This document shows positions 7,161 through 14,281 of a DNA stretch of 64,000 nt, in pieces. Source of the stretch: Lentzea albida (GTDB lineage: Bacteria > Actinomycetota > Actinomycetes > Mycobacteriales > Pseudonocardiaceae); assembly GCF_900111005.1 (NCBI RefSeq), contig NZ_FOFV01000013.1, positions 204,008 through 268,007 of the forward strand, read 5' to 3'. Within the stretch, counting starts at the first letter, position 1, and every line of letters starts with the position of its first letter. The notes below the pieces were generated by a model that saw only the letters and a list, made by a program, of their open reading frames with translations, was not told where the DNA came from and ran no database searches. The translations under genes and the position numbers were made by a program.

Positions 7161-8939
7161 GTGAGGAAGTACTTCAGAGGCGGCATCGCCGCGGTCACAG
7201 GGGCGTTGATCGCGACGAGCATCGTGCTCACGCCGACGGCGGGCGCGGCCGCCAAGCAGGACCCGGACACGCAGAAGCTCGCGGGCGCGCTCGCCACCCA
7301 GAAGGTCACCTGGGAGGAGTGCACCTTCCCCGGCGTCGCACCCGAGACCGTCGCGAAGTTCAAGACCGTCAAGGGCCTCGCCTGCGCGACCATCCAGGTC
7401 CCGCGCGACTGGCACAACCCCGCTGACGGCAACACGATCGGCATCCGCGTCTCCAAGACCGAGACCGCGCACAAGGGCACCAGCCGTCAGGGCATCGCGC
7501 TGGTCAACCCCGGTGGCCCCGGCGGCTCCGGCCTGCCGTGGGGCGCCGCGATGGCCCTGCGCGCGCCGGTCCTCGCCGGCCAGTACGACTTCATCGGTTT
7601 CGACCCGCGCGGTGTCGGCCTCTCCACGCCGCTCACCTGCAGCTACACCGTCCCGAACAGCACCGACGTCAACGTGCTGAACAAGGCGAAGGTCGACGGC
7701 TGCCTCGAGAACCCGCTGACGCAGTTCATCAACACCGAGCAGACCACCTACGACATGGACTTCATCCGCGTCGTGCTCGGCGAGAAGAAGATGAGCTACA
7801 TCGGCTACTCCTACGGCACGTGGCTCGGCACCTGGTACGCCGCCACGTTCCCGAGCAAGGCGCACCGCTTCCTGCTCGACTCGGCCGTCGACGCCTCGCA
7901 GTCGACCCTCGAGAACACCTGGGACCTGCAGCCGCGCACCCGCGACCGCCAGTTCCAGGAGGCGCTGCTGCCGTTCATGGCGCGCAGCGACGCCAAGTAC
8001 GGCCAGGGCACCGACCCGATGGAGATCCGCCGCAACTGGGAGAAGGCCGGCGGCACCCGTGAGTTCGTCGGGCAGCTGTTCGTCGCGTGGTTCGTGATCC
8101 CGGCCATGTACGACACCTCGCAGTACCACGTGGCCGCGTCCGCCGTGGCGTCCGTGATCGACGCCGCCGCCACCGAGGGCACCGCCTCGTCGTCGGAGAA
8201 GGTCGAGCAGATCGTCGCGAAGATGCTGACGATCCCGGGCCTCACCGACGAGAACAAGGCGTTCATCGCGAAGGCCAAGAACAACGCGCTCGCCGCCATC
8301 GCCAAGAAGGAGCGCGTCGCGGTGAAGACCACGACCGCCGCCGCCGAGGTCGAGACCTGGGACGCGTCGTTCGAGGCGATCCGCTGCCAGGACGGCCAGT
8401 GGAACCAGAACCTGCACTACTGGAACTACTGGCTCGCGGACCTGACCGTGAACGCGCCGTTCATCGCGCCGTTCATGAGCACGCCGCTCTGCGCCTACTG
8501 GCCGGCCAAGACCTCGATGCCGAAGCCGGACAAGAAGACGTTCCCGCGCCTGCTGATCGCGCAGTCCGAGCTCGACGCCGCCACCGCGTACGAGGGCGGC
8601 CTCGCCACCGCGAAGGCGCTGCCGGGCGCCAAGCTGATCAGCGTCGACAACGAGGGCTCGCACGGCCTGTTCCCGTACAACACGGACTGCGTCGACGACC
8701 CGATCGTCGCCTACTTCCAGACGGGCATCACCCCGCGCAAGCAGTTCACGGGCTGCCAGGCGCTGCCGCTGCCGAACGAGGACAAGACGTACGACGTCGG
8801 CGGCAAGCTCACCAACGGCAAGGTGAAGATCAAGATGATCACGCCGGCCGTCAAGGAGGCCAACAAGATCGTCAAGGACCTGCTGAGCGGGTCTTCGACG
8901 GCGGCGGCCGACGAGTCGGGCATGCCGGCCAACCTGTAG
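7161..8939 (+). CDS. secreted alpha/beta-hydrolase of the tripeptidyl aminopeptidase (Tap) family
   Basis: A 592-residue exported serine peptidase. GTG 7161 follows GGAAGGGA by 8 nt and starts a signal peptide ending near AGAAA. The oxyanion region NPGGPGGSG, the nucleophile elbow G215-Y-S217-Y-G, and the C-terminal domain with an acid in QSELDAATAYEGG and a histidine in NEGSHGLF are as in Streptomyces Tap enzymes, which remove tripeptides from N termini of secreted proteins. Several cysteines (CTFPGV, CATIQV, CSYTV, CVDDP) likely form disulfides. A strong terminator follows directly. The 177-nt leader region upstream has no evident gene. Confidence 0.9.
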   Translation: MRKYFRGGIAAVTGALIATSIVLTPTAGAAAKQDPDTQKLAGALATQKVTWEECTFPGVAPETVAKFKTVKGLACATIQVPRDWHNPADGNTIGIRVSKTETAHKGTSRQGIALVNPGGPGGSGLPWGAAMALRAPVLAGQYDFIGFDPRGVGLSTPLTCSYTVPNSTDVNVLNKAKVDGCLENPLTQFINTEQTTYDMDFIRVVLGEKKMSYIGYSYGTWLGTWYAATFPSKAHRFLLDSAVDASQSTLENTWDLQPRTRDRQFQEALLPFMARSDAKYGQGTDPMEIRRNWEKAGGTREFVGQLFVAWFVIPAMYDTSQYHVAASAVASVIDAAATEGTASSSEKVEQIVAKMLTIPGLTDENKAFIAKAKNNALAAIAKKERVAVKTTTAAAEVETWDASFEAIRCQDGQWNQNLHYWNYWLADLTVNAPFIAPFMSTPLCAYWPAKTSMPKPDKKTFPRLLIAQSELDAATAYEGGLATAKALPGAKLISVDNEGSHGLFPYNTDCVDDPIVAYFQTGITPRKQFTGCQALPLPNEDKTYDVGGKLTNGKVKIKMITPAVKEANKIVKDLLSGSSTAAADESGMPANL

Positions 8940-8955
8940 TGCCGCTGTAGAGCTG

Positions 8956-8989
8956 CGGCCCCCGGCGCGATGCGCCGGGGGCCGTTTCC
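8956..8989 (+). terminator. intrinsic terminator after the Tap-like peptidase
   Basis: Perfect 13-bp stem (CGGCCCCCGGCGC at 8956-8968 pairing with 8972-8984) closed by the loop GAT and followed by TTTCC. It lies 17 nt after the stop codon. Confidence 0.9.
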
Positions 8990-8990
8990 A

Positions 8991-9358
8991 TGCGCGAGGG
9001 GCATGCGGAGCGCGCGGGGCGAGACACGGGGGCGAGACACGGCGAGCGCTGCGCGAAGGTCGAGGTGGGCGGTGGCGAGCCGGGGCGCGGCGGCCGGTGG
9101 CGAGCTGCGGCGAACCGGGGCGCGGCGGTCAACGAACGGCGTCGAGCCAAGGGCACGGCGGTGCGGCGAGCGACGGCGAGCAAGCCGGGGGGTGGCAGTA
9201 CGGGAGCGTGGGAAGGCGGTGAACAGAGGTCAGCGGTGCGGCAAGCAGCGGCCAGCCGGGGGCTCGGCAGAGCGTGAGGCAGCAGGGCGGGGGTGTACCG
9301 AAATGGCGAGCAGCGGTCAGCGAGAAGCGCAGCGAACCCGCGCGGGACATGCAGGCCT
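8991..9358. other. 368-bp purine-biased, repeat-rich non-coding stretch
   Basis: No believable gene is present. The plus strand is strongly enriched in G and A and made of loosely repeated GGCGAGC / GCGGCGA words. Two 17-nt units, GAGCCGGGGCGCGGCGG (9077-9093) and GAACCGGGGCGCGGCGG (9112-9128), differ at one base and are 35 bp apart. Such purine/pyrimidine strand bias can form triplex or R-loop structure and makes spurious open frames in several phases. It separates the Tap terminator from the 3' end of the phosphatase gene. Confidence 0.6.
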
Positions 9359-10054
9359 TTAGCGCTGCCACCACTTCTTGCGGACGACGTCCACGATCAC
9401 GCACGTGATGTTGTCCGGCCCCCCGTTGCCGTTCGCCAGGGCGATCAACTGCCAGGCCGCCTCGGTCGCGTCCTCTGTGGACAGCAGGATCTCGTGCACG
9501 TCGTCGAGGTCCGTGTAGTCGGTGAGGCCGTCGCTGCACAGGAGGTAGCGGTCCTCGACCTTGGCCTGGTGCCACGTCAGGTCCGGGTCGTGCGAGTTGC
9601 CGGACTGCAGGGCCCGCAGGACGTACGCGCGGCGCGGGTGGACGAGGGCCTCCTCCGGTGTCATGCGGCCCGCGTCCACGAGGGCCTGGACCATGGTGTG
9701 GTCGTGGGAGAGCTGGCGGAGTTCGCCTTCCCGCAGCACGTACGCGCGGGAGTCGCCGATGTGGGCCAGCTGGAAGGCGAGGCCCTCCCAGCGGATGGCG
9801 GTCAGGGTCGTGCCCGCGCCCGCCGGGGTTTCGGCGTCGAGTCTGCGGGCGATCTCCGCGACCGCCGGGCCGAGGTCGCCCTGCCAGTCCGCCAGGACGT
9901 TGACCGCGAGTGCGCTTGCCACTTCGCCGTGCTCGTGGCCGCCCATGCCGTCCGCCACTGCCTGCAGGTCCTGGCGGACGTAGACCGAGTCCTCGTTGTG
10001 CTCGCGGACGAGCCCCGGATCGGTCGCCACGGCGATGCGCAGCTCGTGTGTCAT
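9359..10054 (-). CDS. PP2C-type Ser/Thr protein phosphatase
   Basis: A 231-residue stand-alone PPM phosphatase without membrane segment. Metal-binding signatures are intact: TDPGLVREHNEDS, VADGMGGHEHGE, AHIGDSRAYVLREG, LCSDGLTD and GGPDNITCV. PPMs of this size dephosphorylate Ser/Thr kinase targets in the cytoplasm. It is divergent from a DNA methylase gene followed by a Ser/Thr kinase, and shares their 53-bp control region, so kinase and phosphatase probably act on the same protein or proteins. Confidence 0.92.
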   Translation of the reverse strand: MTHELRIAVATDPGLVREHNEDSVYVRQDLQAVADGMGGHEHGEVASALAVNVLADWQGDLGPAVAEIARRLDAETPAGAGTTLTAIRWEGLAFQLAHIGDSRAYVLREGELRQLSHDHTMVQALVDAGRMTPEEALVHPRRAYVLRALQSGNSHDPDLTWHQAKVEDRYLLCSDGLTDYTDLDDVHEILLSTEDATEAAWQLIALANGNGGPDNITCVIVDVVRKKWWQR

Positions 10055-10070
10055 GTTCCCAGTAGATCAG

Positions 10071-10107
10071 TTGTGAAGTGAGTTCACAAGCAATACGGTT
10101 GTGAACC
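10071..10107. promoter_or_regulatory. operator-like inverted repeat overlapping a leaderless promoter for the methylase gene
   Basis: TTGTGAA (10071-10077) and TTCACAA (10083-10089) form a perfect 7-bp inverted repeat with a 5-nt spacer; a third copy lies in GGTTGTGAACC (10097-10107). TTGTGA could be the -35 and TACGGT (10094-10099, TANNNT) the -10 with a 17-nt spacer, placing the transcript start at about 10106-10108, on the ATG itself. No ribosome site precedes ATG 10108. The methylase carries an N-terminal HTH, so self-regulation through these repeats is plausible. Confidence 0.6.
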
Positions 10108-11490
10108 ATGGATGAGACTGTCAGCGCCGGGGACATTGCTCGCCTCGCCGAGGTGGGGCGGGCGGCCGTGTCGAACTGGCGGCGGCGGTTCGAGGACTTC
10201 CCCGCGCCGGTCGGCGGGACGGCCTCCAGTCCGTTGTACCTGTTGCGGGACGTCGAGTCGTGGTTGCAGCGCAACGGGAAGTCGTTCCGGGTGTCGCCGG
10301 CCGAGAGGTTGTGGACCCAGCTGCGGACCCACGACGACCTGAAGCTCGGTGAGGCGCTCGCCGCCACGGACGCGGACGCGGAGACGTTCGAGTTCCTCCA
10401 CGAGCGCTACCTCGAAGCGCATTCGCGGCTGTTGAACCCCACTCCGCCCGAGGTCGTCGACATCGTGCTGAGCACCACCGACGGCGACACGGTGATCGAC
10501 CCGGCCTGCGGCACCGGCAGCCTCCTCAAGGCCTCCCGGGCGCGGAACAAGATCGGGCAGGAGCTCGATCCGGTGTCCGCGGTCATCGCGCGCAGGAGGA
10601 TGCCGAACGCGCAGATCTTCACCGGCGACTCGCTGCGGCACAACGGCGTCCAGGAGAAGGCCGACGCGGTCGTCTGCGATCCGCCGTGGCACGACCGCGC
10701 GTGGGGGCACGAGGAACTGGTCGGCGACGCCCGCTGGACCTACGGCCTGCCGCCGCGCGGTGAACCCGAACTGGCCTGGTTGCAGCACTGCCTGTCGCTC
10801 ACGAAACCGGGCGGGCTCGCCGCCGTCCTGATGCCGTCCGCGGCGGCGTCCAGGAGGCCAGGCAAGCGCATCCGCGGCAACCTGCTGCGCGCCGGCGCGG
10901 TCCGGGCGGTCGTCACCGTGCAGCCGGGACGCGACCTGTGGCTGCTGCGCAACCCGGTCGGCCGCGCGCCCGAACACATCGCGCTGCTCGAGACACCGGG
11001 CCCGCTCGACCCCAACACGAGGGTCATCGACCTGCTCGACGACGACGTCGACCTCAGCCCGTCACGCCGCAGCGGCACCGACGCGTCCGCCTACCTCGCG
11101 GCCCAGCCGACGTTCGCCCTCACACCGCTGCCCGAGCTGCGAGAACAAGGAACTCCCCCGCTGACGACGATCGGTGAACTGGTCAAAGCCGCTCCCGGCA
11201 AGCACGTCGTCACCTCCCCCACCGGCGCGACGTACGAGATCGACCCGCGCAGGCTCGACCCCGACTTCCTCGAAGGCGTGCTCCGGGCCGCGTTCGCCCG
11301 CACCCCCACCGGGTCCACTCGGCTCGACGTCAGGAGGACGCAGGTCCCGTCGCTGCCGATCGACGAGCAACGCCGCTACGGCCGGACGTTCAGGCAGCTC
11401 AAGGCACTGGAGGACGGGCTGGCGGAGGCCGCGCACCTGGTCGGGCTCGGGTACGCGGGCCTGCTGGGCGGACGGATCGGGCCGGCGTGA
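10108..11490 (+). CDS. N6-adenine DNA methylase with N-terminal helix-turn-helix
   Basis: A 460-residue protein. Residues 1-50 are an HTH (SAGDIARLAEVGRAAVSNWR, then DFPAPVGG and a V-E-S-W-L tail) of the type found in AlpA/MerR-like modules. Residues about 90-330 are a class I SAM methyltransferase: D131-PACGTGS is motif I and D191-PPW the catalytic motif IV (D/N-PP-aromatic), typical of gamma-like N6-adenine methylases (HsdM-like fold). A TRD-like region of about 110 residues follows. No restriction subunit is nearby, so it is either an orphan epigenetic methylase or part of the phosphatase/kinase group around it. It appears to be translated from a leaderless transcript. The kinase follows after 16 nt. 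Confidence 0.85.
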   Translation: MDETVSAGDIARLAEVGRAAVSNWRRRFEDFPAPVGGTASSPLYLLRDVESWLQRNGKSFRVSPAERLWTQLRTHDDLKLGEALAATDADAETFEFLHERYLEAHSRLLNPTPPEVVDIVLSTTDGDTVIDPACGTGSLLKASRARNKIGQELDPVSAVIARRRMPNAQIFTGDSLRHNGVQEKADAVVCDPPWHDRAWGHEELVGDARWTYGLPPRGEPELAWLQHCLSLTKPGGLAAVLMPSAAASRRPGKRIRGNLLRAGAVRAVVTVQPGRDLWLLRNPVGRAPEHIALLETPGPLDPNTRVIDLLDDDVDLSPSRRSGTDASAYLAAQPTFALTPLPELREQGTPPLTTIGELVKAAPGKHVVTSPTGATYEIDPRRLDPDFLEGVLRAAFARTPTGSTRLDVRRTQVPSLPIDEQRRYGRTFRQLKALEDGLAEAAHLVGLGYAGLLGGRIGPA

Positions 11491-11506
11491 GAGTTAGGCT
11501 TCCCGC

Positions 11507-12454
11507 GTGCTGATCGCCGACCGCTACGAGATCGACGACCTGCCGCTGGGGCGGGGTGGCATGGGTGCCGTGCACGAGGGCCGCGACCTGCGCCTGGACC
11601 GGCGTGTCGCGGTCAAGCTGCTGCGCCTGCCCGGCAGTGATGACGAGGTGGCGCAACGGTTCGCGCGCGAGGCGCGGATCGTCGCGAAGCTCGAGCACCC
11701 CGGAGTGCCCGTCCTGTACGACTTCGGGACGTTCGAGCAGCGCCTGTTCCAGGTCATGCAGTTCGTCGACGGCGTCACGGTGGCCGACCTGGTCGGCGAG
11801 TTCGGCCCGCTGCCGGAGGCCTGGGCCGCGAACATCGCCGCGCAGGCCGCCGCGGTGCTGGCCGCCGCGCACGAGGAAGGCATCTGCCACCGCGATCTCA
11901 AGCCCACCAACCTGATGCTGTGCCCGGACGGCGCGGTGAAGGTGCTCGACTTCGGCCTCGCGCTGCTCAAGGAGAGTGACGTGGCCCCGTTCAGCCGGGC
12001 GGGCCAGATCCTCGGCACCCCCAGCTACATGGCGCCCGAACAGATCCAGCGCGGGGTCGCCGAGCCGCGCAGCGACCTGTACGCGCTGGGCTGCGTGCTG
12101 CACGAGATGATCGCAGGTGAACAGCTGTTCACCGGTCCGACGGCCTACGCGGTGTTCGACAAGCACGTCAAGGAAGCGCCACCGAGGACCGGGAGCGCGC
12201 TCGACCCCGTCGTGCAACGGCTGCTGGCCAAGGACCCCGGCGACCGCCCGGCCACGGCGCTCGACGTTTTCGAGTCCCTGCAAGGGTTTGCGCAGGACCC
12301 ACCGCCGTTGCCCGGCTTCGTGCGGGACGGCTCGACGGCGATGTACTCGAGCGTGCAGGTCAGGCCGGGATTCGGTTCACCTCGTGATCACCGGTCGCCC
12401 ACAGGTGCTGCACCGCGTACGCCCGCCACGGCCGCCACGCCTCCGAACGCCTGA
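11507..12454 (+). CDS. cytoplasmic Ser/Thr protein kinase
   Basis: A 315-residue Hanks-type kinase: G-loop LGRGGMGAV, K37 in VAVK, catalytic H128-R-D130-LKPTN, DFG (V-L-D-F-G-L-A), and GTPSYMAPEQ. The kinase domain ends near residue 265; no transmembrane helix or sensor domain follows, only a short tail. The last 32 residues (after SSVQVRPGF) are proline/threonine rich and encoded by DNA that is antisense to the last 95 nt of alkA, so the native tail may have been replaced. It is in an operon with the methylase and opposite a PP2C gene. Possible targets are the methylase and DNA-repair proteins; this is inference. Confidence 0.92.
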   Translation: MLIADRYEIDDLPLGRGGMGAVHEGRDLRLDRRVAVKLLRLPGSDDEVAQRFAREARIVAKLEHPGVPVLYDFGTFEQRLFQVMQFVDGVTVADLVGEFGPLPEAWAANIAAQAAAVLAAAHEEGICHRDLKPTNLMLCPDGAVKVLDFGLALLKESDVAPFSRAGQILGTPSYMAPEQIQRGVAEPRSDLYALGCVLHEMIAGEQLFTGPTAYAVFDKHVKEAPPRTGSALDPVVQRLLAKDPGDRPATALDVFESLQGFAQDPPPLPGFVRDGSTAMYSSVQVRPGFGSPRDHRSPTGAAPRTPATAATPPNA

Positions 12455-13232
12455 GCAGCGCGGCCGGCGTCGTCGGCAGGCCCAGCGCCTCCGCGGCCAG
12501 CCGGATGCCGAGGTCGGTCGGCAGGAACGCGTCGTCGTCCCCCAGGGAGCGCATCAGGATCGTCTCGACGGTCCACGGGCCGAAGCCGGGCAGCGACAGG
12601 AGCCATTCGCGTGCCACGGCCCTATCGGCGCCGGGAGACAGGTCCAAACCGGACTCCAGTGCACCGAGCAGGGCCGCCATCGTGCGGCGGCGCGACTCCG
12701 GCACCGCCAGCTCACCGACGTCGAACGCCAGCGGGAACGAGAACAGGTCCCCCACCGGCGTGCCGTAGGCGGCCACGAGCCGTGCGGCGTGCGTGCGCGC
12801 GGCCTTCGTCGAGACCTGCTGACCCAGCACGGCGCGGATCGCGAACTCCGCGCCGTCCACCGTGCGCGGCACACGGCGGCCAGGTGCGGCGGAAACAAGC
12901 GGCGCCAAAAGGGGATCCGCGGACAACGCGGCATCCACCACCAATGGATCGGCGTCGAGGTCCAGCAGAAACCGGCAAAGGTCCAGAGCTGTGGCCGAAT
13001 CGCGAGGGTCGGACAGTTCCAGCGTGCAGGCGACGTGATCCGGGAACGGTTTCAGAGAGGCGATACCGAAACCGCAAGGGAGTCGCAAGGTTCGCCGGTA
13101 GACACCGTCGCGCCACTCCTCCACGCCGGGAACGGCGGTGGCGATGAGGTGGCCGAACAGGTTGTCGGGACACAGAGGTGATTGAAAGGACAACCGTTCC
13201 GAGAACGTGCTCAGCCGCATGCCGACCAGCAT
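12360..13232 (-). CDS. alkA: DNA-3-methyladenine glycosylase II
   Basis: A 290-residue base-excision enzyme of the HhH-GPD superfamily that removes alkylated purines. The helix-hairpin-helix LPGFGPWTVETILMR and the catalytic aspartate in DAFLPTDLGI are present, and the N-terminal domain (PLCPDNLFGHLIATAVPGVE) matches the AlkA half of actinobacterial Ada-AlkA fusion proteins. The Ada half (methyl acceptor and AraC-type domain) is absent: only 131 bp separate the start from the preceding gene. ATG 13232 is used because AGGA lies 8 nt upstream. Its 3' end overlaps the kinase gene by 95 nt, an unusually long convergent overlap. Confidence 0.88.
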   Translation of the reverse strand: MLVGMRLSTFSERLSFQSPLCPDNLFGHLIATAVPGVEEWRDGVYRRTLRLPCGFGIASLKPFPDHVACTLELSDPRDSATALDLCRFLLDLDADPLVVDAALSADPLLAPLVSAAPGRRVPRTVDGAEFAIRAVLGQQVSTKAARTHAARLVAAYGTPVGDLFSFPLAFDVGELAVPESRRRTMAALLGALESGLDLSPGADRAVAREWLLSLPGFGPWTVETILMRSLGDDDAFLPTDLGIRLAAEALGLPTTPAALLRRSEAWRPWRAYAVQHLWATGDHEVNRIPA

Positions 13233-13363
13233 GACGCCATTCCTGTCGAGACGCTGGCGGGAAAGCGACATCAATCCGGACGGGGCCAACCGGGTGGACC
13301 TGCTTCGCCGCGTGAAAATCCGTGGCTAGGCTGGCCGCAGCGCCGTTGCAGCAGTTGTCGGGT

Positions 13364-14077
13364 TCAGCAGGGAAGGGCGGCGTCGCGTGCGATGAGAGCG
13401 GCCTGTACGCGGTTGTCGCACCGGAGTTTCGTCAGCAGTCGGCTGACGTGGGCCTTGATGGCCCCTTCCGAGAGGTACATGAGCCGTGCGATGCGTGCGT
13501 TCGCCATGCCCTGCGCCAGGTACACGAGCACTTCCTGCTCGCGTCGGGTCAGCAGGCTGATGCGGCTGCGTGCGGCGTCACGGCGTTCCGAGTCGGCACC
13601 GGTGAAGTGGTCGATCAACGCGCGCGTGGCGGACGGCGAGAGCATCGCCTCTCCGGCGGCGACGGCGCGCACGGCGTTCACCAGCGCGGCGGGTTCGCCG
13701 TTCTTGAAGAGGAATCCGGCCGCGCCGGCCCGCAGCGCGGGGAAGAGCAACTCCTCCGTCTCGGGCGTGCACAGCATGATCACCTGCGTGCCGGGCACGT
13801 GCCTGCGCACCATCCGCACGGCCGCGAGGCCCTCCATGCCGGGCATGGACGCGTCCATCAGCAGCACCTGCGGGCGTTGCCGCCGCGCCATTTCGAGCGC
13901 GCCACCGCCGTCACCGGCTTCACCGACGACCACGACGCCGCCGGACCGTTCCAGCACACCGCGGACGCCGGTGCGGATCAGCACCTGGTCGTCGGCGATG
14001 CCGACGGTGATCGTGCGCGGTTTGTCCACCAGTTGCAGACCTGCGCTCGCCCACGAAGTGCTCGTCGTCAACGTCAT
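13364..14077 (-). CDS. NarL/LuxR-family response regulator
   Basis: A 237-residue protein with a receiver domain (VGIADDQVLIRTGVRGVLE, phosphoacceptor aspartate in LLMDASMPGMEG, lysine in GFLFKN) and a GerE-type HTH (LTRREQEVLVYLAQGMANARIARLMYLSEGAIKAHVSRLLTKL, split here over the two helices). The usual T-T/S-F-D switch strand is changed to M-L-C-T-P-E. No sensor kinase is adjacent, so it is an orphan regulator or served by a remote kinase. It is divergent from the 801-residue zinc-finger/LuxR regulator and the two share a control region with paired palindromes. Confidence 0.9.
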   Translation of the reverse strand: MTLTTSTSWASAGLQLVDKPRTITVGIADDQVLIRTGVRGVLERSGGVVVVGEAGDGGGALEMARRQRPQVLLMDASMPGMEGLAAVRMVRRHVPGTQVIMLCTPETEELLFPALRAGAAGFLFKNGEPAALVNAVRAVAAGEAMLSPSATRALIDHFTGADSERRDAARSRISLLTRREQEVLVYLAQGMANARIARLMYLSEGAIKAHVSRLLTKLRCDNRVQAALIARDAALPC

Positions 14078-14162
14078 GCGGACTCCCTGTCAGACCGGAC
14101 CAGCTTCCAGTTTGTTCCCGAACGAGCACGGCGGGAAGGCAGGCATAACGAAGAGGTTGCGA

Positions 14163-14266
14163 ACCGTCTCGGTCGTACCAAGCCGTAACGGCTCGCACGG
14201 GACGCTTCACCACGCACCACCTGCAGCAACGCCGGACCGAGACAGGAACACCCTGCCGTTACGGCT
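14163..14266. promoter_or_regulatory. paired GCCGTwACGGC palindromes in a divergent promoter
   Basis: AGCCGTAACGGCT at 14181-14193 and GCCGTTACGGC at 14255-14265 are the same interrupted palindrome; centres are 73 bp apart (seven helical turns). A weaker ACCG-TCT-CGGT lies at 14163-14173. The second palindrome is directly followed by the GGAGGAAAGGG ribosome site of the gene at 14282. The likely binding protein is one of the two flanking LuxR-type regulators. Confidence 0.6.
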
Positions 14267-14281
14267 GGAGGAAAGGGACTC

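Noticed and set aside
9359..12454. Pgl/BREX type 2 system
   Set aside because: Kinase, phosphatase and methylase are present, but the phosphatase is PP2C, not PglZ, and there are no PglW- or PglY-size genes.
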